NCBI GenBank assembly: GCA_964036195.1 | Contig: OZ038458.1 | Location: forward strand, 10,925,832-10,989,831 | Reading direction: 5' to 3' | Length of the DNA stretch: 64,000 bases | DNA from: Sphaerolaimus hirsutus | Lineage: Eukaryota > Nematoda > Chromadorea > Monhysterida > Sphaerolaimidae | Shown here: positions 50,790 to 61,700 of the stretch, one piece after another | Layout: each line of letters starts with the position of its first letter | Position numbering within the stretch: the stretch's first letter is position 1 | The notes under the pieces: model-generated | What the model saw: the letters and a program-made list of their open reading frames with translations, nothing else | Databases searched by the model: none | Told to the model about the DNA's origin: nothing | Program-made: the position numbers and the translations under genes

Positions 50790-53700
50790 ATGGGCAACAA
50801 AATGGGTTGCGGCAGCAGCACAGAGGCCAGCTCCCCGAGCGAGAAAAAGGCTAGTGAGCATTTGTTTAGAAACAAAATTTTGAAATATGGATTCGGCAAA
50901 ATTGAAGTTATACGTAAGTTTTTTGACCAATCTATTTCATATAAAAAATTTGTTGTGTCTACGCACACTAGTTTTAGACCGAAACTTACAAAAAATATTC
51001 GAAAAAGCTCTGAACGCATTTGAGTTTATCGGAATGAGTAATTGTAAATGAGTCAACAGTGGTTGACGGGCAGTTTATTCTGGTAAAATCGAATGCATTC
51101 AAAACTGAATTATGACTTTCCAATTCTTTTGAAAATTGCAGCGTAAAACTAATATGTATACAGCAGGCCAATACAAATCTTAACTTTTTTTGCAGAAAAA
51201 TTTGAGCACATTGGGAAGTGGAATGAAAACCCGAGAGCGAGAAGAGGTATTTGATTTTTTTCAATATTAAGTTTCTAAAATTTTATACAGGGGTGGGCAT
51301 CTTCAGTTACCGCTGGAAAAACGCGATAGCTTGAGCTACGGTTGAGCTATCACAGTGAAATTTTAACACAATAGAGTAGACTCCATAGGACACCTATTCT
51401 GAAGTTTGCAACCCAAACGGCCACATTTTGGGTGAGTAGTGGAACACACCGTTTTTAGTGTAATTTTGTGACTAGGCGTCACCCATAGGATAAATCGAGG
51501 GTGGCATTTGAGGGGGGGGGGGTCACCGGTCTTTGGTGTTGTCCCATTCTGTCGTACATTGGCCGATTTGGATGCCCTTTGAGTATGTTGGGGTTTGGGG
51601 TCGGGGCTACAACCAAATTCTTTGTTTTTCTCGAATAGTCCCCCAGTCCTGAGATAACGGGGGTCAAGTCACAAAATTACACTAAAAACTGTGTGTTCCA
51701 CAACTCACCCAAAATGTGGCCGTTTGGGTTGCAAACTTCAGAATAGGTGTCCTATGGAGTCTACTCTATTGTGCTAAAATTTCACTGCGATAGCTCAACC
51801 GTAGCTCAAGCTATCGCGTTTTTCCAGCGGTAACTGAAAATGCCCATCCCTGTATATCTAATTATAATCGTGGACTAATTTCTTCAAGGTGGAGCCGATC
51901 GAATTGACGGAGGCAGTGGTTGAAGATTACATCCGTTTGGAAAAGGACATTTACAGGTGCGCATATTTATCAAGGGAACACTTTTAAAACATCATAAAAA
52001 TTGACAAGTGAAATTACAGACTGGAGAGGAAAAATGTGCTCAAGAAATATGAGCTCAAAATGGTATACGCGGATGAATTGAAGAAAACCGTAGACCAATT
52101 GGAGGCCACGCACAAGGAGCTGAAAAAGCAGACGTGAGTCACAACGATGGACATACCTATACAAATTTCAAAATGTTTTTCGGATCAATTATTTTTAGAT
52201 GAATTTTTTTCGTCATCAAATCAAATCAAATCAAAAAATAAATTTCGGAGTGAGATCACACATGCAAATTTCGGCCATTTCACTCTCATTTGCAGTTGTG
52301 ATAATGACGTCTGCTGTATGCTGTGCATATGGCACATGCATTTCTCTGCGGCCACAATAGCGTTTGCACGCCGCTCCACTATCATCGATATCAACAAACC
52401 GTAGAAAAATTTTTTTATGTCACGTCGGAAATTCACGTCGAAATCTCATGCAAAATCACGTCGAAATCTCATGCAAAATGTTTGTACGTAACACCTTATG
52501 CAAAATTTTTTCTATACATAACTGTAAGCTATATGCGACGGTTTTACGCCTCATTCATTTTTATTATAGACACATATTACCCCAAGTCCGCTCATAAGTG
52601 TTCACGGATCATTAATTTCCACCCGAAAACCTGATCTATCGCTACAAAACTCATGTACATTTTATTCCCCTTTTGAGTAAAAAGCAAGTATTTTTGAGCA
52701 ACGATTAAAGTATGGAAAACTTTCAGCTTTCCGTCGTATACAGTGGGCATAAGCCCAATGTAAAGTATGTATATCTATCTCAATCCGAAAATCTCGCCAG
52801 AATTCAGCTAGAACTCGTTGCAGCGGGTTTGCATATCAATGAAACAATCCCGATATATCGAGTTCATGGATTGTAAGGCCTAGTTTTATGGAGCTAAATG
52901 GTTTTATATTTATTTTGTACCGGCTGTATAAGCATCACTTGATTGTTTTTATCATCAAGAATAAATGTCTATTATCTTTAAAACGCAGCGCGCAACCTGC
53001 TTATGCTTTATTATAATGTATTATATATAATTAATATGCTTTATTTACAAGTAAAAACTTCATCATATGCCTAAGGGGGGATTATTCGAGGGGGGGATTA
53101 TTCGAGGGGGGATCATTTTTTCCTCACCCGTCTAAGAGGGGGGAATTATTCGAGGGGGGAATTATCCAAGGCGGGGGAATTATTCTAGTATATATTTACG
53201 GTATTGATCAGGAGAAATTATCAGGGAAATTCTGTAACCAAATATTTTTCAGCAATTTTATGTTCAACAGTGATGAAAACTGTGCATAAATTTTTACATC
53301 ATATAATTGCAACCGTATAACCCCAACTCAGTGAGAAAGAAAAGGCTGACGTGGACAACATCGAACAGCCGTCAGTGCGCGCTTTTTTGAAGCAACAGGG
53401 CACTTGGGAACAGAAGTGGAACAAGGAACAGCAGGAATATCTGGATGCGCTCAATAAACAGGAGATAGCGCAGAAGGTGTGAATAATTTTAGAAGCCCAA
53501 AGTCGTCAGCGGGCACCCCCAGACCCTGTAAAATGCCCTGTTAAATGTCTAATATCATACAAAGTGTCAACAGTGATGTAGAATGCCGCGTAAAATAGCA
53601 AACTTCGACATTTTACAAGACAGTTTACTGGGTCTAGGAATGGCACCCGGGTACCCTGAAAAATGTCGTGTAAAGTGCAAAATGGATGCGAACCTCTGTG

Positions 53701-56700
53701 CAGTGTTATGTAAAATTCACTGCAAAGTGCGAAAGACCATTTTTTCTGGGAACTCAACATTTTACAGACTGCAGGAATGCCATGAATTCATGTAGGGTTT
53801 ACTGAAGGATATTTATAAAGTTTGTTTTTCAGGAGCTGCATGGAGCCAAGCAGCAATATGAGAAGGCGGCGCGCATTGCAGAAATTTATAAAGGAAGATC
53901 AGACAGGCTAAATGAGATGTATGACAAACAGGACAGGATGCTAGGTGAGCAGTGCAGACCATGTCAAGTCCACACCATGTCAAGTGACAAGCGGAGTCAT
54001 TAGAGACTTTGAGTTAACTAAGACTTAGACTTTGTGGTTACATCACAACGAAGAACCACTCTACCACAGCCGGTATCTTTGGCGGCGACTACGGCAGTGA
54101 TTTGGAAAACACACTGGAAGCTCAGCTGGACCAGCACTTGGAGTGGCAGCAGCGCGTTTCACTGGCAAAATTCAAGTGGACAAATGGACGAGTGTTATTG
54201 GTGCACGCGTGCACGCAGATGGCTTTCGGGGTTACCAGGTGAATCGAGGCATACCGTATTTCCTCGAAATACCCCACCTCACAATGGCCACTATGAATAA
54301 TAAACCCCCTGGGGGTATTTCGAGGAAATACGGTATTTTGGGTATAGCGGGGTACAAGCAGTGCAATGGTGTCTTGTGGTTGGCCACTGGCCACCGCTGA
54401 AAGGCACCATAACACTGGCGTTGAACCTGTGGCATTTGGTGGATGTTATTCAGTTGGCGTCGGCGCCTTCGAAGTTTGAGTGCACTATTTGCATTGAAGT
54501 AGCGCCATGGCGATAATGCCACATATCTATACACCCTCACTACCGTTTCCATCGAGTTGTACACCCTTTAGATGGCGCGAATTGGCCCAAATCGACCAGT
54601 CGAACACGCGCATGCGATACTTCGCCGCCGCCGAAGCCAGGAACAACTTCATCGCAGCCAGTCAGAATATTCAGTCGTGCAGGGTGTACCTGGGCAAGGT
54701 TGACTCAATTTTCTACAATTTTTTCTATAAATACATACACAAACTTTGTCCACCGAAAAAAAACTTTAAAAACAACAACAGATAAATCGAAATTACAGGT
54801 TAAGTTCCCCTACTGCACCGAGGACGAAATGCGGCACCTAGAAGAGACCGTGAATGCAGCATTTACAGACATTCAGTCGAACTCCACCTACAATAAAGCA
54901 CTGGGTGTTTACCAGAATATACACAAGAAAGTGGCCGCGCTGATTCAATGGTTTGATCAGGTGAAAAACAATTTTCAATTCCCCAAATATTTACGGTGGT
55001 GCCAAATTCTAAAAGGGGCCTTTCTAGGTGATCAATGAAACGATTCTGAAAGACTTGGAGAAGGCGAATGCGGACGTGAGCCGCGTGCAGAAGGAACTGC
55101 GCACGGAGCGGCTGCGTTTGATCAACGACCGTGTGCGCGACAAACTCGGCCACGATATCAGTATTGAACACGGGGATGGTAAGCTTCCGTCGCAGCAAAA
55201 AAGGGGTGTGTGGATGTTCGGTGAAGCGTCGTTAAGTACCTTCACGTTGACACCTCCCGACGCTTCACCGAACATGCTAGCGCTTCCACACGCATCACGA
55301 ATATATGCGTGAAGACATTTTAGGCTTTTTAATATGGCGCTGGCAATCACATGTATTTTTATGTCGTTGATGAAGCAAGCATCTGGATTTCGTGATCATG
55401 TGGAGGCGTGTGGAAGCGCGCCGCTTCACCCACGTCCAGCCCATATCCTGGCGCATCACACACCAACTTTTTGCTGCGCGTAGTGTTGTCGCCCGCCGAA
55501 CACCAAAGAAAAGTTTCAAAACCCCGGCAAATACTTTGGTGTTCCATGGCTTGAAATTTCAATCGTTAAAACTGTGGACTCTACTAAAATGAAATTTTCC
55601 ACGCAGTGTCCGACGACGAAGACGACGATGAACTTCTGGCCCTCGAAGCTGACAAAGTGACCGACGCAAAAGATCTACCCGGCTCCGATTTGAATGTAAG
55701 TCCACCTGATACTGTCAAACCGCCAGAGGCGGCCCACACACTAGTTGACGCATGTGTGTCAACTGGTTTGTTTCAACTCGGATTTCGACCTCACGTGTGA
55801 CAGAGTGATCGTCTAATGCACTTGTCGTAATATTCATTTTTCAGCATTGCCGCATTTGCATTAGGAATTCGCTCTGCAACACGTGAAGCCGAAATCTGAG
55901 TTGACACGGGCCAGTTGACACACACGTGTCAACTAGCGTGCGGGCCGCCATTAAACAGCGCATGTGAACCGCTATTTCACAACCCCTCATTCGCAACCTA
56001 TCACCCCCCCAGAACCTGCTGAACCTGTCGCGGCCGGACGGGCGCATGCCGACGCCGCTGCCCACGGGCGACCTGGCGCCGATGCCCACCAAGGAGGCGC
56101 TGTTCGGCGACGTGCAAAAGACCATGAAGGACTACCAGCAGCAGAAGAAGGAAATCGCTAACAGGCAGGATGCGCTCAGGAGTAAACAGGACATGACGCT
56201 GCAGGTGGGCACGAAGTTTCACTTGAATGACGGAATGGTATTGTACAGAAATGTAATTACGCAATTGTACTAGTGGGTGCCACGTTATTTTTCCATCATG
56301 TTTTGAATAATTTTTGATGCAAAATTTGATGCTAAAATGCTATACCAATGTGATTGGGAATCTGTTGAATTCAGCAGAAACTTTTCTGTAAATGCAAGAG
56401 AGCAAAAACCCTGGACATAAGGTGACAGACGTTCTTTTCTAACCACTAGGTTTGGCAGTTCAAGTTGTGACACAGTACGTAAATACTATGTTACAATGAA
56501 GTCTTTTGCATGTTGCACTGAACATTAAAAAGCAAAATGTTTACGCATGTGAGAATACGCTTCCAAAAAGGTTCGTTAACCCCTCCCCCCCCCCACGAAC
56601 GGAAAATAAAACGCACTGGAAAACCAAATCAAACGGTCCACCCCCCCCCCCCCCACCCAGAAACAACTGCAAATGCGCAAGGAAATGGCCGACGCGGCAA

Positions 56701-56795
56701 AGGGCCAGTCGACCAACAAAAAGCGCCGGTCGCACAGACAGCGCAGGCAGAGCGTGCACCCGGGCGCAAATGGGGGACTCGTCGCTGTCGAATGA
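50790..56795 (+). CDS. Unrecognised coiled-coil protein with N-terminal acylation signal MGNKMGCGSS
   Basis: Thirteen exons: 50790-about 50913, 51196-51246, 51889-51956, 52020-52133, 53332-53476, 53833-53944, 54070-54238, 54572-54698, 54799-54960, 55028-55178, 55607-55695, 56013-56204, 56661-56795; about 545 residues. From exon 2 on all phases agree; the exact exon 1 donor is unsettled. Both possible starts (50,790 and 50,802) give Met-Gly, and MGCGSSTEAS fits N-myristoylation with Cys palmitoylation. The chain is mostly long charged helices (RLERKNVLKKYELKMVYADE, RVQKELRTERLRLINDRVRD), with a conserved-looking block VRAFLKQQGTWEQKWNKEQQ, an acidic patch SDDEDDDELLALE and a basic tail KKRRSHRQRRQS. 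I recognise no family. It probably acts as a membrane-bound scaffold (inference). It converges on the neurabin-like gene. Confidence 0.75.
50957..51160. repeat. MITE of the ACACACTAGTTTTC family
   Basis: The left end tctacgcacactagttttag and the worn right end gtaaaactaatatgtataca are inverted; the core gtcaacagtggttgacgggc is present. It is in the first intron of the coiled-coil gene. Confidence 0.7.
51285..51858. mobile_element. 574-bp near-palindromic element with CAGGGGTGGGCA ends
   Basis: The left end caggggtgggcatcttcagt is inverted at the right as actgaaaatgcccatccctg. Arms of about 200 bp are almost identical inverted copies (for example gacacctattctgaagtttg against caaacttcagaataggtgtc). 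The hinge holds a G-run at about 51,512-51,521. The CAGGGGTGGGCA terminus is typical of hAT elements; no clean target duplication seen. It is in the second intron of the coiled-coil gene. Confidence 0.75.
52134..53331. other. 1.2-kb intron of the coiled-coil gene
   Basis: Mostly unique AT-rich DNA. It has a short direct repeat (aaatctcatgcaaaat twice near 52,440-52,480), a TCAAA run near 52,216, and a TACCGTATTT-type element at about 53,070-53,210 (gggggattattcgagggggg). Confidence 0.5.
53070..53210. repeat. Worn MITE of the TACCGTATTT family
   Basis: Repeated gggggattattcgagggggg units ending gtatatatttacggta; the left end is lost. Confidence 0.5.
53508..53786. repeat. Palindromic CCCTGTAAA MITE, tandem or composite copy (copy 6)
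   Basis: The left end gcacccccagaccctgtaaa, the middle junction gggtctaggaatggcacccg and the right end acagactgcaggaatgccat suggest one and a half copies joined. Intron 53,477-53,832 is about 77 bp without it. Confidence 0.65.
54251..54336. repeat. 86-bp MITE of the TACCGTATTT family
   Basis: Perfect inverted ends taccgtatttcctcgaaata and tatttcgaggaaatacggta; the shortest clear copy. It is 12 bp inside intron 54,239-54,571 of the coiled-coil gene. Confidence 0.8.
55189..55481. repeat. 293-bp inverted-repeat element, CGCAGCAAAAA ends
   Basis: The left end cgtcgcagcaaaaaaggggt is inverted at the right as ccaactttttgctgcgcg. An inner palindrome atgttcggtgaagcgtcg/cgacgcttcaccgaacat lies at 55,213-55,276. 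It starts about 10 bp after the donor of exon 55028-55178. Only copy noticed. Confidence 0.65.
55727..55951. repeat. MITE of the GGCCCACACACTAGTTGAC family
   Basis: The ends ggcggcccacacactagttg and caactagcgtgcgggccgcc are inverted. The interior resembles the copy at 62,544 (gccgcatttgcattagg). Intron 55,696-56,012 is 92 bp without it. Confidence 0.8.
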
Positions 56796-56835
56796 ACACG
56801 CCGCGGGCACAATTCTCTGTGCAGGGGTAGATATA

Positions 56836-57056
56836 GGCGCTGCACACACTAGTTTACTAATGGTAAACTAGGAATTAGGTAAACTCATTTTTCAGCTTCT
56901 GGGCGCATCTGAGTTTACCCAAATGAGCTGTTCGTCAACTACAGTTGACGGAGATTTAAAATAACACATTCCGGTCAACTCAGATGCGCTCATGAGCTGA
57001 AAACTTAGTTAACCAAATTTTTAGTTTTCCATTAATAAACTAGTGTGTGCAGCGGC
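56836..57056. repeat. MITE of the ACACACTAGTTTTC family
   Basis: The ends cgctgcacacactagtttac and aaactagtgtgtgcagcggc are inverted around the core tcaactacagttgacgg. It starts 41 bp after the stop of the coiled-coil gene and holds the nearest AATAAA (57,035). Confidence 0.78.
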
Positions 57057-57065
57057 ATAAATACA

Positions 57066-57340
57066 TGGGTAGTGATACGCGCCAGCGCCAAAGCAAAAAG
57101 CGCCATGACGGTTTTGGCGCGTGGCGCCTTTTTCCTGTGGCACTATTGGTGCTTGGCGCCATGTCGGTGGTAGAATGGCGCTCTTTGCGCCTGGCGTTAT
57201 TTTTCGGTGACGCCAGCGCTAAAGTAAAGAAAACCACAGGTGTGTGGCGCCATTCTGCTCTGGCGCTGGGGTTAGAGAAGCACCCTGGCGCTTTTTGGCC
57301 CTTGGTGGTAAAGCGTTGGCGCTTTTTACATCACTATACA
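57066..57340. repeat. GCGCCA-rich MITE
   Basis: tagtgatacgcgccagcgcc at the left and tggcgctttttacatcacta at the right are inverted, with internal ggcgcgtggcgcc words. Confidence 0.7.
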
Positions 57341-58799
57341 TGGGCATGGTATTCGCATGCAAGGGGTCTGAATATATAAGCAATTAACGACGAATTCAGT
57401 GTTTGTATTGTACTCACATAAGAATCGAAAAATTGTCGATGGGCATGTGACTTGTCATCTGTTCAGTCAGCTATGTAAGTAAAAATACTACTGTCGCGTG
57501 ATACGAAAAATTGTTTGATTCCATGCATGGCGGAGCATTCCACGCTGACGACACAAATACCGTACATCCTCGAATGAGTCTCAAAATGGATCCAAGAGAA
57601 ACCTCATTTGCACTCGTTCAACATGAATGTACTGTATATGTATGCAGCTAACAGTTTTACCTGACAAGGACACCAGTGCCTTCGATTGTACAGTTATTTA
57701 CATATTATTATACCGACAATTCAGTCGTACGAATTTTTTTGAATTCCAGTTGGATTTTACCTAAATACAGTTTGTGAATACCGTAGGTGATAACATAAAT
57801 ATATGGTAATTACCAAAGTGCATAATCACCTGAACATATTATGTTATTATTACCCGATTTACATGTGTATTTCCGCAGTATTTTATATATACCTAAAATG
57901 GGTATTCACTATTTACCTACAATTTGGGCAAGAACGACCATTGCAGCACCGGAATAATTGAATGTTAAATAACAATAAATTTTGGGCATAAAAAAGCCGT
58001 CCGCTATGATTTAAACCAAGATCCGTTGTAAACTGATTTCATTTCGCCATTTCATTTAGGCACACAAAAATGTCAAGAACATAATCACTGTGACCTGATC
58101 GTGAGAAATGCAGCAGTAATGCATTTGAATCATACTGTACTCATAGTCTAAGTATTTAAATAGATGGTAAATACAGCAAATTACAATTTTTATCTGCACC
58201 ATCAAACTTGACTACACAAAAGACATAATCAATTAAAAAAGTTTAAAAAATCAACACTTACATTGTTTAGAATGCCATTTATCCTAAGTAGGTAAAGTGG
58301 AACACAACCTGAACGTTGGTAGAAAAATGTCAATTGATAAAAAGTTGGTAGAAAATTTAAAAAAAACGCAGGGTGCATAAGAGGGGTTTTCCGATTTTCC
58401 AGATATGCATAGAGTTTTCACAAACTAATTTGACATCTAAAATTCTTTTAAGCACCGTGCGTGTAAATGCAAATGCAGATCTATCACACAGAAGTCGCAA
58501 ATTGTAAACTTAGCTTAGACTGTCGAAACATATTTACACAATGGGAATAGAGTCGCACCCTATTTGCATTTTAATAGTACATTTTGTACTTGTCTACCAT
58601 AATATGAGAAACACATAAAAGTATGAAATAATATAGGTTATAATGGTCATTAGACATCTACAAATTTATAATAGGTCGGATTATCATTCACAACGTAAAA
58701 AAATGGCACTAAGTTTCAGACAAGCAACTCATACAAATCCATAAACCCACTAAATGTGGGTGCGGCCCACAAAATCGAGCCAACCAAAAGAAAACGAAA
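57341..58799. other. Space between convergent coiled-coil and neurabin-like genes
   Basis: AT-rich, no coding evidence, no clear repeat apart from a worn taccgtacatcctcgaatga at 57,559. It should contain the 3' UTRs of both genes. Confidence 0.45.
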
Positions 58800-61700
58800 C
58801 TATCGCTTTTGTTTCGACGCGGATCTCTGCTGCTGTTTCACCTCTTTTTGCAATTGTTTGCGCTCTTTTTCGATTCTCGTCTTCAAATCTTTTATTTTCT
58901 TTTTCAACAACGATCTGTCCGAGCTGTTGGAGATGCCCATCGACTGAAAATGTGAGAGAGAATTTATTATAGCTGCTACCTGATTGGTTGGAAACAGTAG
59001 TGGTAGTGGTACATTGACTATTTTCATCGTTGCACCACTTGCCGGTAGTTACCAGTGCAGAGCGGCAGGTTTTCCCACCACCTAGATGTGTATTTATACC
59101 TAAATGGAACTAAAATCGGGTTTACGCCAAAACCAGTTGACATAAAAAACACGATATGAATTATACATTGCCATGGTCATTCTCTTTGTCGTGGCCATTT
59201 ACATTGCCCCTCAACGAGCTTATGAAACAATACATTGGCGGCCAATAAAATCGAAGAAATACGGTAATGTGCTTAAATGTGCTTATGTGTAAGAGGACCC
59301 ACAAGCATACACATTTCTTCCCATATCCCAACCTTGAGGGCGGTGCCATCGAGTTGCATCAATTTCTGCCCATCCACCTTATTGATTGCAAATTCAGCCG
59401 AATATTTGTCCAGTCCGGCGGCTGCCAGCCACCTGCCAACTTCCGACTGGCACCAGCGTAGCACATCCGATGCCTGAATGTGACGAAATAAAAATTGCCT
59501 CAATTTTTGGAAGTTGTAAATAGATGAAGATGTCCATGTATAAAATGCGTTCTTAAATACGTATGTTTTGCAACTGATGCAACCCTTTTCATAAAATTTT
59601 TTTGATTATGCATTTTACTTAATGTTCCGAGGAAAAAATAACTCCCCTCGAATAACTCCCCAGTCAAAACAATCTAACGAAAAAATGAATCCTCGAGGAC
59701 TTATATTCGAGCATATACGGTAGGTATAAACTGTTTCTGACTCGCCTGTTTTGGTTCGACAGAGTCGGCTGATCGGCCGCTTTCGATGTCTTCTGAAAAA
59801 TAGAAAACATAAGCTGAGTAACATGAGAAAATAAAAATCGTTGTATTTACACCCGTTTTTATCAATGTAGTACGTTGAAACATTGTTTAGCATCCCTTTC
59901 ATTTAGTGAAAAACAGCATTCAATTTTGTGAAGGGTATAATTCTTGCTTGAAATTGTTTTCCCTTGCCTGAAGCGCATGCTTTAGGAAAAGTCTGACACG
60001 AGCTTGAAACCCACGATTATAGGTAAAATATTATGCCATATTGAAAACGGTGTTATAGACAAATCTGCAACTAAATTAGGTAGCATTAAAGCTGAAAATA
60101 CAAATATGAACACATAAAATCGCAATGTAAGTAAAAAATCAACTGTCACTTTCACTGGGAGTCACAAAAATCCCTGTGAAATGTAGATACATAAATAGAT
60201 GAATCCAAAAAGTAGGTGCAGCTCGTGTAACAATGATAACACGTACACAACTGAGCTAAAACAACGAAAAACCTAACAACTGATAAATATGGAAACGACT
60301 TACTCTTCTCAACTTGCGCACTTTGAGTTCTCTTGGATGAAGAGAACAAGTGCAAATTAACAGATCTGGCTAGATGAAAATGCCTGCTGGCGCGGCCCCT
60401 CGGCGTGGCAGGCTCAGACTTCACAGGCTCCGTTTCTGCGGCAGGGCGGCCATTCACGTGCTCACTCGTTTGACCGTTGGAGGCGTGTGGCAACGTATCG
60501 CGCGAACTGTGCGCCCTTTTGGTTGAAAGGTCCTCAGAGTGGGCGGAGTTTGGAGTGACCCGTGTTTCTTGATTGGCCGATGTTGTCGTATGTTGTTGTG
60601 GTTTGTCGTTGATGTCCGGCTTGGCGTCGTTGACGTCTGGTTCTGTGGTGTTGAGAAAACAAAATGCTTGAAAGCGGCGTGTCTTCGTCACGTTCTAAAT
60701 CCTAACATGATTGCAAAAGACAGAAAAAATGTTATTGAACAGTGAGGACGTTAAAAAATGTGAAACGAAAACGAGTGACAAAAATAATCGATAGTGAATT
60801 GTGCTTCGATAAAAACTACAAAAATATGAACATTTGCTTGACCGAATGTCTGAAAAGCGTACTAACGAACTTATATTTTGCATGTTACATTAGCAACATA
60901 ACTGTGCCAAACTTTGCCACAAAAATATCAAAAACATATCATTTAATTACACAGGCCGACTCTGAACTAAAATTATCATAAGCGATCAAGCGTTAGCCAC
61001 GACAATCTGTGAAAAAGGGAAACTTCACCAAAAAAAAAACAATTTGAAAAACCAACCGGCATTTATGCTCTTCGCATTTTCATGTGTATGGTGGCACATA
61101 ACCATAATCTCAGTTTCTTTTTGCACTTTTTTCTGGCCGCCCGAAACGCTGCTCGAATTGGAAGGCGGCGCTCGACCCCACATGATTTGCGACTGCCGCA
61201 CAGCCTCCATTTTTGAACGAGCGTGCGTGCTGTCCAAAAGTTCGTGCTCGGTCATCGCTTGTTGTTGTTGTTGGCAGCGAGCCGATGTGCACGGCGTGCC
61301 GTCGCACGACTGCAATTATTTGGGTCCCAGTTTCAATTTGGTTAATTAAATTAAAAACACTGATTTTTCAAAATTGTCGTTACTCGGAAGTTTGAAATGA
61401 ACGAAATTTGTCAGTGAGGGTTGTAACGTCCACATTTAGTAGAACTCTATTTTCTAATAACTGAGAATGTTTTTTAAAGAATGAACGTGGCTTTAAACGT
61501 CACAACAACACTATGACAAAATATTTAAACACCAGGTGCCATTCCCAGACCGTGTAAAATGCCACACAAAATGTTAAAAGGTCAAAAGTGTCAAAAGTAA
61601 TGTAAAATGCCCTGTAAAATGACAAACGACAGACACTTTACATGACTTTTGACAGTTTGCATGAAATTTGACATTTTACAGTGTTTGTGAGTGCCCCAAA

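Noticed and set aside
61095-61308. Alternative frame (HAVHIGSLPTTTTSDDRART) over the neurabin exon at 61,309
   Set aside because: The phase left by exon 61941-61711 is 0, which selects the frame SCDGTPCTSARCQQQQQ instead.
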